A stretch of 64,000 nucleotides of DNA from Brachybacterium sillae (GCF_025028335.1 NZ_JAFEUW010000001.1:1178001-1242000), one strand, 5' to 3'. Numbered from the stretch's first letter, positions 24,401-32,829 are shown. Notes: generated by a model from the letters alone, not told the origin. Program-made: numbers and translations.

Positions 24401-24546
24401 CCGCAGCCGCGGGGGCCGGAGAACAGGTACGCATGCCCCACCCGGCCGGTGCGCAGGGCGCGCATCAGCGGCACCGTGACATGGTCCTGGCCGATCACAT
24501 CGGCGAAGGACTCCGGGCGGTAGCGACGGTACAGAGCGGTGGCCAC
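21421..24546 (-). CDS. dnaX: DNA polymerase III subunits gamma and tau
   Basis: DnaX is the clamp-loader ATPase that also bridges polymerase cores. Walker A GPRGCGKTTSARIL lies near residue 44, a zinc knot C-x8-C-x2-C-x2-C follows, then Walker B IIDEAHM and the sensor region ATTEPDKVIGTIRSR. At 1041 residues it is long because of a Pro/Ala/Glu/Gly-rich C-terminal half, interrupted by a small folded domain near 600-680 (EILGHWSAIVDELHEIRRPAWAL), a tau-like domain. The start is GTG at 24546. No slippery site for a shorter gamma form is evident. Confidence 0.92.
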   Translation of the reverse strand: MATALYRRYRPESFADVIGQDHVTVPLMRALRTGRVGHAYLFSGPRGCGKTTSARILARCLNCAEGPTDTPCGHCDSCRDLSRDGAGSLDVVEIDAASHGGVDDARELRERASFAPARDRFKVFIIDEAHMVTSAGFNALLKLVEEPPEHVKFIFATTEPDKVIGTIRSRTHHYPFRLIPPQILTPYLEQVCSAEGVQVGEGVLPLVVRAGGGSARDTLSVLDQLIAGSDEHGLDHATAIGLLGFTDTALLARAVDAIADRDAEGLYGAVEEVIASGQEPRRFVEDLLERLRDLVVLAAVPDRGADLLPQMPADELQQVQAQAERFAAPDLSRCGDLVHEALTSMTGATSPRLHLELLAARLVLRDDLAAAPAGSAHSPAGGAGSGGSGSGAVPTARRDAAGGAPVPGAGDASAGGESGREQMRRIAREQAEIARREREGRGAPVRPGTPPAGGGSLTEETRPRSSTPVGDSGDGWPTETQAPRPTGPETQAPRPTGPETQGPEHSSPGQTAPAQPAAAEATPNRREEGPGSQDAADDGWGPVAAPGGRGAAGRPEHDGEQRSESPTPADAPADEPGAGGVTLEEILGHWSAIVDELHEIRRPAWALVSQNAHPVAVRGDVLVLGFRTQGLVAAFHRGTTADNLADAVRRVTRHTLRIDAQVGDEGPSGGGTGGGTGGGADGGGPRRPPAPTQSGSGRSPQATAPVRSPGPGDRPQDGPGNGPADRGSGPRAAGREDSAPVGAGAPARVSGPPPGDDWPPEPDDDPYPPDPLDHPGEPVGAAASTDTPASPPAEPATGPQGDASQAGDAADETLEHPARTDEPEIADEVPRDTVPEGEPRTHGQAALRRALETGRVVRPRRVTGTPGSPGAAPADEGETPTSAPATSSEPPPVHADADWPTASLPHGEQAPAARRDDPIDDRSAPPASPVTDEHPSGPSLVRAALHSAGPGSTTGRPGPAGGATGRRGTGAASPGHTPTGGRAAAPGSEEADPTGGASRDDADADPISRRSGREVIERLLGGTVLEVITEQPGEEPRRTAR
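23043..23115 (-). repeat. 30-bp tandem repeat in the dnaX linker
   Basis: Two identical 30-base units (23043-23072 and 23073-23102) are followed by a 12- to 14-base partial copy. They encode APRPTGPETQ units in the disordered linker of DnaX. Being a multiple of three, copy number can change without breaking the frame. Confidence 0.9.
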
Positions 24547-24698
24547 CCGCCCAGGCTAGTGGGTGGGCCCGACAGTCGAGATCCGGTGGTGGACGGCGAC
24601 CTCCGCGGGCAGCCCCGTGGCACGAGCAGCCGATGGTCGAGGCAATCGCCGCCCGAAGGAGGAGGACCCCGCCGCACCCTGGACGTTTGACTGGAGAG

Positions 24699-25469
24699 AT
24701 GACGAGGGAGGCGACGGAGTTCAGCGGCCGGGTCGGGAACCGGGACTACCAGGTGGCTGTGGAGTTCACCCGGGCCCGGGTGGATCCGCAGCTGCTGGCG
24801 ATCGACGGGGTGGGCGTCGCGATCCCCCGCTCCGGGGGCGGGTGGGTGATGCTCGGGGAGGACCGGCGCCTCCGCACCGCCGGCCTGCTCCCCTGGGGCC
24901 GTGAGGTCACCGTGCAGCATCGCTCCTCCGGGGAGTGGGTGGATCGCGAGGTGATCCGCTTGCGCACCTCTCTGCTGCGGCGAGGGGCGGGGGAGGTCGA
25001 TGTGCGCTCCGCCGGTGACCTGCAGTGGCACCCGCTGGCTCCGGCCGCCGGCAGTCGTGCGGACCGATGGGAGCTGCATCGAGCCGAGCACATTCCCCGG
25101 GCCGCCCTGGTGGCCGGGGTCGGCACGTCCGCGAAGTACTTGGTGCCGCTGCTGGGCATCCCCGCTCTGATCGACCGGATCACCCAGCCCGCGCAGGATC
25201 GCGCCGCCGAGGCGGCCCGTCCGGTGGCCGACACCCTGGCCGCGCTGCTGGAGCCCGTCGGCCGGATCATCGGCGCCGTGCTGGGGTTCCTGTTCGGGTG
25301 GATCCCGCCGCTGCTGGGATGGATCCCGGACGTGGACCTGCCCGACTGGGTGGGTGCGTTGCTGATCCCGATGCTGGTGGTGCTGTTCTCGGCCCTCGGC
25401 GAGCACGGGCGTCTGCGTCGCCGCGCGAGGCTGTTGGAGGCACAGAGGGCACGGCGCGACCGGACCTGA
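24699..25469 (+). CDS. Hypothetical membrane-anchored protein
   Basis: I do not recognise the family. The 256-residue protein has a soluble N-terminal part (about 150 residues, beta-rich: GNRDYQVAVEFTRARVDPQLLAIDGVGVAI). Two or three hydrophobic segments follow (LVAGVGTSAKYLVPLLGIPALI; IGAVLGFLFGWIPPLLGWIP; GALLIPMLVVLFSAL). It ends in a basic tail rich in Arg. I used the ATG at 24699 with GGAGAG immediately upstream; longer starts add unrelated Arg-rich sequence. It is divergent from dnaX and converges on the AGCS symporter gene across a strong hairpin. Confidence 0.68.
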   Translation: MTREATEFSGRVGNRDYQVAVEFTRARVDPQLLAIDGVGVAIPRSGGGWVMLGEDRRLRTAGLLPWGREVTVQHRSSGEWVDREVIRLRTSLLRRGAGEVDVRSAGDLQWHPLAPAAGSRADRWELHRAEHIPRAALVAGVGTSAKYLVPLLGIPALIDRITQPAQDRAAEAARPVADTLAALLEPVGRIIGAVLGFLFGWIPPLLGWIPDVDLPDWVGALLIPMLVVLFSALGEHGRLRRRARLLEAQRARRDRT

Positions 25470-25474
25470 ACGGG

Positions 25475-25507
25475 CCACGGCCCGCTGCCGGGGGCAGCGG
25501 GCCGTGG
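25475..25507. terminator. Bidirectional hairpin terminator
   Basis: A perfect 15-bp stem (ccacggcccgctgcc with its complement) and a three-base ggg loop lie just after the hypothetical gene and before the end of the convergent symporter gene. There is no T tract, as is usual in high-GC actinobacteria. Confidence 0.8.
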
Positions 25508-25547
25508 ACGCCAAGGCGGCGGGGGCCGCGCTCAGGGGTGCGAGGGG

Positions 25548-27125
25548 TCAGACCGCGACGGAGCCGTCGGCCGGGCCGTCGACATCGCGACGGTGGGTGC
25601 CGGCGGTGGCACCGTCCCGGGCCAGGCCGAGCTCGTCGGCGCGCTGCTCCCAGAAGTCGGCGTTGCGGATGCCGAGGCGGCGCGGGTCGAACTGCGGATC
25701 CAGACCCGCCTTCTTCTGCTCACGGTAGTCCTTCAGGGCCTTCCAGGCGGGCACCTGCAGGATGAGGATCGCGACGATGTTCAGCCACGCCATGGCACCC
25801 ACGCCCACGTCACCGAAGGCCCAGGCGGGTCCGGTCTCGGTGGAGGTGCCACCGCGCCACACGGCGGCGACGACCAGCAGGCGCAGGAGCCACTTCAGGG
25901 CGGTGCGGACACCGGCGTTGTGGATCCAGCGCGACAGGTACACCAGGTTCACCTCGGCCATGTAGTAGTACCCGACCACGGTGGTGAAGGCGAAGAAGAA
26001 CAGGGCGACGGCCACGAAGGATGCACCGAAGCCCGGCAGCAGGGTGTCGATCGCGGCCTGGGTGTACCCCGGGCCCACCTTCACCGTGTCGGCAAGGCCG
26101 CCGGAACCCTCAGCGAGGACCGGGGTGTCCTCGGCGCCGCCGGAGAACACGCGGTACATGCCCGTGGAGAGGATCATGAAGGCGGTCGCGGAGCAGACGA
26201 ACAGGGTGTCGATGTACACCGCGAACGCCTGCGCGAAGCCCTGCTTGGCCGGGTGGGACACCTCAGCGGCGGCCGCGGAGTGCGGGCCGGTGCCCTGACC
26301 GGCCTCGTTAGAGTACAGGCCGCGCTTCACACCCCACATCACCGCGGTGCCGAGCAGGCCGCCGAAGACGGCGTCGGCGCCGAAGGCGGAGCGGAAGATC
26401 AGGGAGAACACCGGCACGATCTGGTCGAAGTTCACCGCGAAGATGACCAGCGCCAGGAGGATGTAGACGATCGCCATCACCGGCACGACCAGGGAGGCGA
26501 AGTTCGCGATGGACTTCAGGCCGCCGATGATCACGACCAGCAGCACGGCCAGGGTGACGGCGGTGGGGATCCACAGCGGCAGGCCCCAGACGCCCTCGAT
26601 GGAGGTGGAGATGCCGTTGGCCTGCACGCCCGGCAGGAAGAAGCTCAGCGCCAGGATCGAGACGACCGCGAAGGCGATGGCGTAGACGAGGGAGGGGACG
26701 CGCGCCTTGTGGGCGTAGGCCTTCTCGATGTAGTAGGCCGGGCCACCGCGGTACTCACCGGTGTCGCGGTCGCGCTCCTTGTAGATCTGTCCGAGGGTGC
26801 ACTCGATGAAGGAGGTGGCGGCACCGAGGAAGGCCATGGCCCACATCCAGAAGATGGCGCCCGGGCCACCGAAGGCGATGGCCGTGGCCACACCCGCGAT
26901 GTTGCCGGTGCCCACGCGTCCCGCGAGGGACATCATGAGCGACTGGAACGAGGAGACGCCGTCCGCCGACTTCTCGCCGTTCTTCAGCTGGCTGAGCATG
27001 TCGGGGATGTTCACGACCTGCAGCAGCTTGGAGCGGATCGTGAAGTACAGGCCGGCACCCAGGCAGAGCACGATGAAGGGCGTGCCCTGGATGTTGGATG
27101 CGAGCCAGCCGATGATGTCGTTCAT
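25548..27125 (-). CDS. Sodium:alanine (or glycine) symporter, AGCS family
   Basis: This 525-residue transporter takes up alanine or glycine with sodium. It has about eleven helices and the AGCS hallmarks GRVGTGNIAGVATAIAFGGPGAIFWMW and NEAGQGTGPHSAAAA. The ATG at 27125 (MNDIIGWLASNIQGTPF) has AGGAG 6-7 bases upstream and gives the normal family N-terminus; longer in-frame sequence is non-coding. The C-terminal tail is hydrophilic. It is transcribed alone, with the SRP RNA gene about 350 bases upstream on the same strand. Confidence 0.92.
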   Translation of the reverse strand: MNDIIGWLASNIQGTPFIVLCLGAGLYFTIRSKLLQVVNIPDMLSQLKNGEKSADGVSSFQSLMMSLAGRVGTGNIAGVATAIAFGGPGAIFWMWAMAFLGAATSFIECTLGQIYKERDRDTGEYRGGPAYYIEKAYAHKARVPSLVYAIAFAVVSILALSFFLPGVQANGISTSIEGVWGLPLWIPTAVTLAVLLVVIIGGLKSIANFASLVVPVMAIVYILLALVIFAVNFDQIVPVFSLIFRSAFGADAVFGGLLGTAVMWGVKRGLYSNEAGQGTGPHSAAAAEVSHPAKQGFAQAFAVYIDTLFVCSATAFMILSTGMYRVFSGGAEDTPVLAEGSGGLADTVKVGPGYTQAAIDTLLPGFGASFVAVALFFFAFTTVVGYYYMAEVNLVYLSRWIHNAGVRTALKWLLRLLVVAAVWRGGTSTETGPAWAFGDVGVGAMAWLNIVAILILQVPAWKALKDYREQKKAGLDPQFDPRRLGIRNADFWEQRADELGLARDGATAGTHRRDVDGPADGSVAV

Positions 27126-27480
27126 CTGGACTCCTGAGGAGAGGGAGAGGGCCGGGCCCGACGGACCGTGACCGCGACTCTGCGGCGACGGGGAGGGATC
27201 CCCGGCACGCGTCGACCACCTGCTGATCGACGCGGTCACGCTACGGGACGGGCACCACTGTGACCAGAACGTCCCCCACCTCGTGTCCGGGATACCGGGC
27301 GTGTTGCGCAACTGTGACCCTCGCTGCGGGACCTCTGGCCCAGCCGCGGGGTGCGGAGGGTGAGAAAGAGGTCGGTCGGGCACTTTCCGCGGCGCAGGCC
27401 CGGACAGGAGAGGCCTTCGGGAGGGCGCGGGCGCCGGACGAGCGCACAGCCGGGTCGTTGACCGGCTGCGGGCATGCGAC
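27126..27480 (-). other. Leader/intergenic region upstream of the AGCS symporter gene
   Basis: These 355 bases hold the probable promoter and leader of the symporter gene. I looked for a glycine riboswitch, since these often precede AGCS genes. A CCGAAGG string occurs on the minus strand (near 27414-27420), but the paired stems and the conserved downstream blocks do not follow. No gene is seen. Confidence 0.5.
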
Positions 27481-27568
27481 GACCCCCCGTGCACCTGCCA
27501 GAGCCCGCCTGCCCTTGCTGCCGTCAAGCCCTGGGGGAGTTCAGCGAGGTGACACCGCACGAGGGGTC
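27481..27568 (-). ncRNA. ffs: Small signal recognition particle RNA (4.5S-like)
   Basis: On the minus strand a roughly 88-base hairpin begins GACCCCTCGTGC and ends GCACGGGGGGTC, which pair over 12 bp with one G-U. At the tip is the SRP domain IV core: CAGG, then a 10-base hairpin GCU-UGAC-GGC, then AGCA, flanked by CCC/GGG. CAGG opposite AGCA is the symmetric loop that binds Ffh. The apical tetraloop would be UGAC (URRC type) rather than the common GGAA (GNAR). Exact ends may extend a few bases. Confidence 0.83.
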
Positions 27569-27634
27569 GCGCACCACGATAACGGAGCGGGCCGGGTCGC
27601 GCACCCGCGGACCCGCCCCGACGTGATCGGCGGC

Positions 27635-29227
27635 TCAGCCGATACGGATGTCGTTGCCGGGGCCCAGAGGCAGCCCCAGGAAGAAGAACACCGCCAGGAG
27701 GAGCGTCCATACCAGCCAGAACGGCACCACGAACGGCAGCATCCGGGCCATCAGGGTGCCGAAACCGGCGGCCGGCTCGTAGCGCCGCAACATCCCCAGC
27801 AGCACGATCATGTACGGGTTCATGGGGGTGATCACCTGGGTGGCGGAGTCGCCGACACGGAACGCGGCCTGCGTGAACGCCGGTTCGTAACCGAGCAGGG
27901 CGAACATCGGCACGAAGACGGCGGCCATGATCGTCCACATCGACGAGCCCGAGATGATGAACAGGTTGAGCACGCTCGCCAGCAGGATGAACGCAAGCAC
28001 CGCCGCGAACCCGGTCAGGCCGATGCTCTGGAGGAACTCCGCGCCGGTGACGGCGATCCAGGCGCCGATGCCCGTCCAGGTGAACAGGGCGATGAACTGG
28101 CCCAGGATGAACGCCAACAGGATGAAGGGGAGCATCTCCTTCAGCGCCTCCAGCATCATGCGGGCGGCGTCGGTGACCGACCGCACCGTGCCGGTGACCA
28201 TCCCGTAGACCACGCCGACCACGACGAAGTACGCGAACACCAGGAAGGTAATCGACGACAGCAGCGGCGACTTCGGCAGGAAGCCGCCCTCCTCGTTGCG
28301 CCACGGGGACCCCGCCGGAAGCACCGCCACCAGCACCAGAGCGGTCAGCGCCACGGCGGCGAGGGTGGCCAGCACCATCCCGCGGCGCTCGACCGGGGTG
28401 AGCGACGCCTGCATCGTCTCGACGTCGGTGCCACCGGCGGAGGCGGTGGCGTCCGGATCCTCCACCTCGTCGACCGGAACCCCCTGGCGCACCAGACGGG
28501 GCTCGATCACCCGATCGATGATCAGGCCCGCGAGCAGACCCAGCAGCACCGCCGAGACGATGTTGAACCACCAGTTCGACACCGGGGTCACCGGTGCCGC
28601 CTCGAGGTTCGGAAGAGAGCTCATCACGGAGGTGGTGATGCCGGCGAAGAGCGCATCCAGGCTGGTCGGCAGCACGTTCGTGGAGAACCCGGCACCTGCG
28701 GCGGCGAAGCCGCCCAGCAGTCCGGCCACGGGGTGACGCCCGGCAGCCTTGAACACCAGGGCCGCCAGCGGCGGGATCACCACGAAGGCGGAGTCGGCCA
28801 TGATCGACCCGCTGACGCCCACCACGCCGATGACGTACGGCAGCAGCCAGCGCGGAGCGGCACCGAACAGGGAGCGGATGGCGGCGGCCAGCAGGCCCGA
28901 ATGCTGCGCGATGCCGATCGCCAGCAGGATCGGCAGCACCGTGACCAGGGGCGGGAACCCGACGTAGTTCGCCCCGAGGTTGGTGGTGAGCCAGGTGAGG
29001 CCCTCTCCGGTGAACAGACCCTTGATGACGGTCGGTTCGTCATCCCCCGGCACCTGCACTACCACCCCGGCGAGCGCCATGGCGGTGGAGATGAGGCCGG
29101 TGAGGAGGAACAGGACGAGGAACAGGGTGAAGGGCTCGGGCAGCTTGTTGCCCAGCCGCTCGACACCGGTCAGGAAGCGGTCGCCGAGGCCGCGTGGGGC
29201 CGGGGCGGAGGGGACGGAGGTGCTCAC
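27635..29227 (-). CDS. AbgT family transporter
   Basis: This 530-residue, roughly twelve-helix transporter belongs to the AbgT family: LGNKLPEPFTLFLVLFLL at the start, GSIMADSAFVVIPPLAALVF, GFSTNVLPTSLDALFAGIT and LFIISGSSMWTIMAAVFVPM later, and GDSATQVITPMNPYM. E. coli AbgT imports p-aminobenzoyl-glutamate; some relatives export sulfonamides. The start is GTG with GAGGAG upstream. It directly follows the M20 amidohydrolase gene (78 bases), a pairing that supports an uptake-plus-hydrolysis role. Confidence 0.92.
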   Translation of the reverse strand: MSTSVPSAPAPRGLGDRFLTGVERLGNKLPEPFTLFLVLFLLTGLISTAMALAGVVVQVPGDDEPTVIKGLFTGEGLTWLTTNLGANYVGFPPLVTVLPILLAIGIAQHSGLLAAAIRSLFGAAPRWLLPYVIGVVGVSGSIMADSAFVVIPPLAALVFKAAGRHPVAGLLGGFAAAGAGFSTNVLPTSLDALFAGITTSVMSSLPNLEAAPVTPVSNWWFNIVSAVLLGLLAGLIIDRVIEPRLVRQGVPVDEVEDPDATASAGGTDVETMQASLTPVERRGMVLATLAAVALTALVLVAVLPAGSPWRNEEGGFLPKSPLLSSITFLVFAYFVVVGVVYGMVTGTVRSVTDAARMMLEALKEMLPFILLAFILGQFIALFTWTGIGAWIAVTGAEFLQSIGLTGFAAVLAFILLASVLNLFIISGSSMWTIMAAVFVPMFALLGYEPAFTQAAFRVGDSATQVITPMNPYMIVLLGMLRRYEPAAGFGTLMARMLPFVVPFWLVWTLLLAVFFFLGLPLGPGNDIRIG

Positions 29228-29305
29228 GGGGACTCCTCGGGGATGGGCCGGGTGGGTGGCGTGGGTCGGGTGGCGTGGGTCGGGCGGAGAGGGCGGGGGC
29301 AGGGG

Positions 29306-30685
29306 TCAGTTGAAATAGCCGGGGACGTCGACGGGGCCGCCGGCGTCGGCGAACTCCTGCATGACGGCGCGTGCGAGCTCGGGGTCGTGCAGGGCATCGA
29401 GCGCCACGGCCGCGAGACCGTAGGCGCCGTCGGCAGCGGCCGAGCGGGCGAGCTCCCCGGTGGCGGCCTCGGCGAACTCCCGGGTGTGCAGGGCCGCCTC
29501 GGGGCCGGAGGTGCGGATCAGCGGGTGGATGCCGGGGATCCGGTAGCTGACGTTGCCGAAGTCCGTGGACGCGGCGAGGTGCTCGGAGACCGCGCCACGC
29601 GGCAGCGGGTCGCGCCCTCGGCGGCGCTGCGCCTCGACCCAGCGGCCGAGCAGGGCCCCATTCGTGCGCACAGGCAAAGAGGGCGGGTGCTCGTCCCAGT
29701 GCACCTCCACGGTGCACCCGGTCATGAGGGCCGCACCGCGGGCGACATCCTCCACCCGATGCGAGAGGTCCCGCAGGGTGGCGGGGGCGAGAGAGCGCAC
29801 ATACAGGTCCAGGCGGGCCAGGTCGGGGATGACGCTGGCACGATCCCCACCCTCACGGATGACGGCATGCAGGCGGTCCGTCGGGGGCATCTGCTGCCGC
29901 AGCAGCCCGAGACCCTGGTACATGAGGCTCGCGGCATCCAGGGCGTTGCGCCCCATGAACGGTTGCGCGCTGGCGTGGGCGGTGTGCCCGTGGAACTCGA
30001 CGGTGAGGGTGCGGCGCCCGAGCCACGCCTGGTCGGCGAGGTCATACGGGTACGCGTGCGCCATCACGGCGAGGTCGATGTCACCGAAGGCACCCTCGCG
30101 AGCCATGAGCTCCTTGCCGGAGTGCCCCTCCTCCGCAGGGGTGCCGAGGAAGACCACCCGGCCCGGCACCGCATGCGGGTCCTCGCGGGCCAGCTCGGCC
30201 AGAGCGAGGAAACCCCCGACCCCCATCGCCGCGATGACGTTGTGACCGCAGCCGTGGCCGATGCCGGGCAGGGCGTCGTACTCCGCGAGGATCGCGGGCA
30301 CCGGCGGAGTCCCGGTCGATCCTCCCGGCCGGTTCACGGACCCCGGGATCTCCGCACGCAGCGCTGTGTCCAGGCCGTGGGCGCCCCGCTGCACCTCGAG
30401 GCCGTGGGCAGTGAGCAGATCGGCGATGACGGCGGCCGACCGATGTTCCTCGAAGGCGGTCTCGGGATGTGCGGCGAGGTCGAGCATGAGGTCCACCAGC
30501 TCGGGTCGCAGCTCGTCGGCGATCTCCCCCAGGCGGCGGTGGAGATCCGCGCAGGCCCCGGTGAACGACGACCCCGGATGTCGCTGAGTCGCCACGGCGT
30601 CCGCCTGCGCGGCATCGAGCTCGTCGAGGTACGCGGTGGACGGGGCGGGCGGGATACGGCCGGGGTCGGCGTCGTCGGCGATCAT
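29306..30685 (-). CDS. M20 family amidohydrolase (AbgB-like)
   Basis: This 459-residue metallopeptidase-like enzyme probably cleaves an N-acyl-amino-acid or aminobenzoyl-glutamate amide in the cytoplasm. Visible metal-site motifs are AEYDALPGIGHGCGHNVIAAMG, GTPAEEGHSGKELM and later TDFGNVSYRIPGIHP; a dimerisation domain with GHTAHASAQPFMGRNALDAA lies between. Length and motifs fit the AbgA/AbgB/HmrA branch of M20. It is the first gene of a two-gene unit with abgT-like downstream, and divergent from the NSS transporter gene. Confidence 0.9.
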   Translation of the reverse strand: MIADDADPGRIPPAPSTAYLDELDAAQADAVATQRHPGSSFTGACADLHRRLGEIADELRPELVDLMLDLAAHPETAFEEHRSAAVIADLLTAHGLEVQRGAHGLDTALRAEIPGSVNRPGGSTGTPPVPAILAEYDALPGIGHGCGHNVIAAMGVGGFLALAELAREDPHAVPGRVVFLGTPAEEGHSGKELMAREGAFGDIDLAVMAHAYPYDLADQAWLGRRTLTVEFHGHTAHASAQPFMGRNALDAASLMYQGLGLLRQQMPPTDRLHAVIREGGDRASVIPDLARLDLYVRSLAPATLRDLSHRVEDVARGAALMTGCTVEVHWDEHPPSLPVRTNGALLGRWVEAQRRRGRDPLPRGAVSEHLAASTDFGNVSYRIPGIHPLIRTSGPEAALHTREFAEAATGELARSAAADGAYGLAAVALDALHDPELARAVMQEFADAGGPVDVPGYFN

Positions 30686-30915
30686 TCCGCCACCCTAAGT
30701 GGAGGAAGCCCACAGTCCGGGACGCCGTCCCGGATCCCGGATGACGCGCTGCCCGTCCCAGCATGTGGCCATCACGGGCGTGGTCGGCACGCCCCGCATA
30801 GATTCTGCGCGATCGTCGCCCTACCGGGCCCCGGTGGCTGCGACGAGCGTCGGCCCCGCCGACACCCAGCCCCGCTGATGTCCCTGCGCATCACTCCTCC
30901 TCGGAAGGCCCCCGT

Positions 30916-32544
30916 ATGAGCACCACCGACCGGACCACGGAGAGGGCCGACCGCGGCTCCTTCTCCGGACGCTCCGCCTTCATCTTCGCCGCCATCGGTT
31001 CCGCCGTCGGCCTCGGCAACATCTGGCGCTTCCCCGCCGTCGCTTACGAGAACGGCGGCGGCGCGTTCATGATCCCCTACCTGGTGGCGCTGCTGACCGC
31101 GGGCATCCCCCTGCTCTTCGTCGACTACGCCATCGGCCACCGCTGGCGGGCCTCCGCTCCGCTGGCTTGGCGGCGCCTGCGCCGCTGGTCGGAGGTCTTC
31201 GGCTGGTGGCAGGTGCTGATCTGCGTGATCATCGCCGCCTACTACGCCGTGATCATCGCCTGGGCCGTGAACTACGCGGTGCTGTCGATCGGGCAGCGTT
31301 GGGGAGAGGATCCGGAGGGGTACTTCTTCGGCTCCTTCACCCGCTCGTTGACCGGCGCCGACACCCACCTGGCCTTCGATTACACCTGGCCGATCCTGGT
31401 CTCGATCGCGCTGGTGTGGATCGCCACCACCCTGACCATGGTGCTGGGGGTGCAGAACGGCGTGGCCCGCACCTCGATGATCTTCATCCCCCTGCTGGTG
31501 GTGATGTTCCTGTTCCTCGTGGTGCGCGCCCTGTTCCTGCCGGGGGCCCTGACGGGCCTCGATGCCCTGTTCCGGCCGAACTGGTCGGCACTGGCGAACC
31601 CGGCGGTGTGGGTCGCCGCCTACGGGCAGATCTTCTTCTCGCTGTCGGTGGCCTTCGGCATCATGGTCACCTACGCCTCCTACCTGAAGAAGCGCACCGA
31701 CCTGACCGGTTCCGGCCTGGTGGTGGGCTTCGCGAACTCCAGCTTCGAGCTGCTCGCCGGCATCGGCGTGTTCGCGGCGCTGGGCTTCATGGCCCAGGCC
31801 AACGGCGTGCAGGTCTCCGAGGTCGTGACCTCCGGCATCGGCCTGGCCTTCGTGGCCTTCCCGACGATCATCTCCCAGGCCCCCGGCGGTGCGCTGATCG
31901 GCGTGCTGTTCTTCGGCTCCCTGGTGCTGGCGGGCTTCACCTCCCTGGTGTCGATCGTCGAGGTGATCATCGCGGCGGTGCAGGACAAGTTCGGCCTGAG
32001 CCGCGTGGCCTCCAGCCTGCTGGTCATGGTCCCGCTGGGGCTGCTGTCCACCCTGCTGTTCCCGACCACCATGGGCCTGGCACTGCTCGACACCCTCGAC
32101 GCCTTCGTCAACACCTACGGCATCGTGCTCGTGGCGCTGGTCTCCACCGTCGCGCTGGCCTGGCTGCTGCGGGCCCTGCCGACGCTGCGCGACCACCTGA
32201 ACCACTCGGGCACGTTCCCGGTCGGCCGCGTGTGGATGCTGCTCACCTCCGTGGTGGCCCCGCTGGTGCTCGCCGTGACCCTGCTGTTCGCCACCCGCGA
32301 CCTGCTGGTCGCGGACGAGCCCTACGGCGGCTATCCGGCGTGGTGGGTGGGCGTGTTCGGCTGGGGCATGGCCGCGGCGCTGATCGTGGTGGCGATCCTG
32401 TTGTCGCTGGTGCCGTGGTCGCACCGCTCGCATCTGGATCGCCTCGACTCCGAGGGCCACGAGATCGCCCCGGAGGCCCGGCCCGGCCACGGACTCGACG
32501 CCGTCGCCGCCGAGGGTGCCCACACCCCGCACGAGCTGCGCTGA
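30916..32544 (+). CDS. Sodium-dependent amino acid transporter, NSS family (MetP-like)
   Basis: This 542-residue, roughly twelve-helix symporter has the NSS hallmark GSAVGLGNIWRFPAVAYENGGGAF in helix 1 (Na+ and substrate site). Other helices include GVQNGVARTSMIFIPLLVVMF and VAYGQIFFSLSVAFGIM-type sequence. In Corynebacterium the MetP/MetS pair imports methionine and alanine. The adjacent MetS-type small gene, 58 bases downstream, argues for the same arrangement here. GGAAGG precedes the ATG. The C-terminal tail is acidic and His-rich. Confidence 0.9.
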   Translation: MSTTDRTTERADRGSFSGRSAFIFAAIGSAVGLGNIWRFPAVAYENGGGAFMIPYLVALLTAGIPLLFVDYAIGHRWRASAPLAWRRLRRWSEVFGWWQVLICVIIAAYYAVIIAWAVNYAVLSIGQRWGEDPEGYFFGSFTRSLTGADTHLAFDYTWPILVSIALVWIATTLTMVLGVQNGVARTSMIFIPLLVVMFLFLVVRALFLPGALTGLDALFRPNWSALANPAVWVAAYGQIFFSLSVAFGIMVTYASYLKKRTDLTGSGLVVGFANSSFELLAGIGVFAALGFMAQANGVQVSEVVTSGIGLAFVAFPTIISQAPGGALIGVLFFGSLVLAGFTSLVSIVEVIIAAVQDKFGLSRVASSLLVMVPLGLLSTLLFPTTMGLALLDTLDAFVNTYGIVLVALVSTVALAWLLRALPTLRDHLNHSGTFPVGRVWMLLTSVVAPLVLAVTLLFATRDLLVADEPYGGYPAWWVGVFGWGMAAALIVVAILLSLVPWSHRSHLDRLDSEGHEIAPEARPGHGLDAVAAEGAHTPHELR

Positions 32545-32602
32545 GCATTCCCCCATCCCGGCGGCGCCCCGGCGCCGCACCCGTCCCCTCGAGGAGGACC
32601 CC

Positions 32603-32710
32603 ATGTCCGCATCCGCCATCGCCATGCTGCTGATCGCGATCGCCACTCTGTGGGGTGGTCTCGCCGCCGCGATCGTGAACATCCTGCGGCACCCCGAACT
32701 GGAGGACTGA
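32603..32710 (+). CDS. Methionine/alanine importer small subunit, MetS family
   Basis: This is a 35-residue single-helix protein: MSASAIAMLLIAIATLWGG, then LAAAIVNILRHPELED. The MetS family is a tiny partner of NSS transporters and is recognised by the hydrophobic helix with W-G-G and the R-H-P-E tail. GAGGAGG lies 6 bases before the ATG. It is cotranscribed with the NSS gene, and a hairpin follows. Confidence 0.88.
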   Translation: MSASAIAMLLIAIATLWGGLAAAIVNILRHPELED

Positions 32711-32728
32711 CCCGGTTCGGCGGTCGCT

Positions 32729-32757
32729 TCGCGGGGCAGGCGCAACCTGTCCCGCGA
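32729..32757 (+). terminator. Hairpin after the metP/metS-like pair
   Basis: tcgcggggcagg and cctgtcccgcga pair over 12 bp with one G-U across a five-base loop, starting 19 bases after the MetS stop. Confidence 0.68.
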
Positions 32758-32778
32758 TGTGACCTCGGCCCCGGGGAT

Positions 32779-32808
32779 TGGCCCGCTCCCGGGACCGTCG
32801 TCTACAGT
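32779..32808 (+). promoter_or_regulatory. Possible promoter of tRNA-Ser
   Basis: TTGGCC and TACAGT are separated by 18 bases and end 21 bases before the tRNA. This fits a sigma-70-type promoter, but is weak by itself. Confidence 0.4.
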
Positions 32809-32829
32809 GGGCATGCTCTTCGGAGCGCT

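Noticed and set aside
24547-24698. SRP RNA directly upstream of dnaX
   Set aside because: This gap lacks the CAGG/AGCA loop and a closing helix; the SRP RNA was found at 27481-27568 instead.
27405-27425. Glycine riboswitch upstream of the AGCS gene
   Set aside because: CCGAAGG is present on the minus strand, but the flanking stems and other conserved blocks are not.
25548-28571. A 1007-codon version of the AGCS symporter gene
   Set aside because: The extra 480 codons upstream of 27125 are a shadow of the AbgT gene and the SRP RNA region; the real start has a clear RBS and the normal family N-terminus.
27260-30919. A 1219-codon forward open frame across the AbgT and amidohydrolase region
   Set aside because: It is antisense to two well-supported genes and the SRP RNA, rich in Arg/Gly/His/Gln with no family motif; it reflects GC-rich codon bias.
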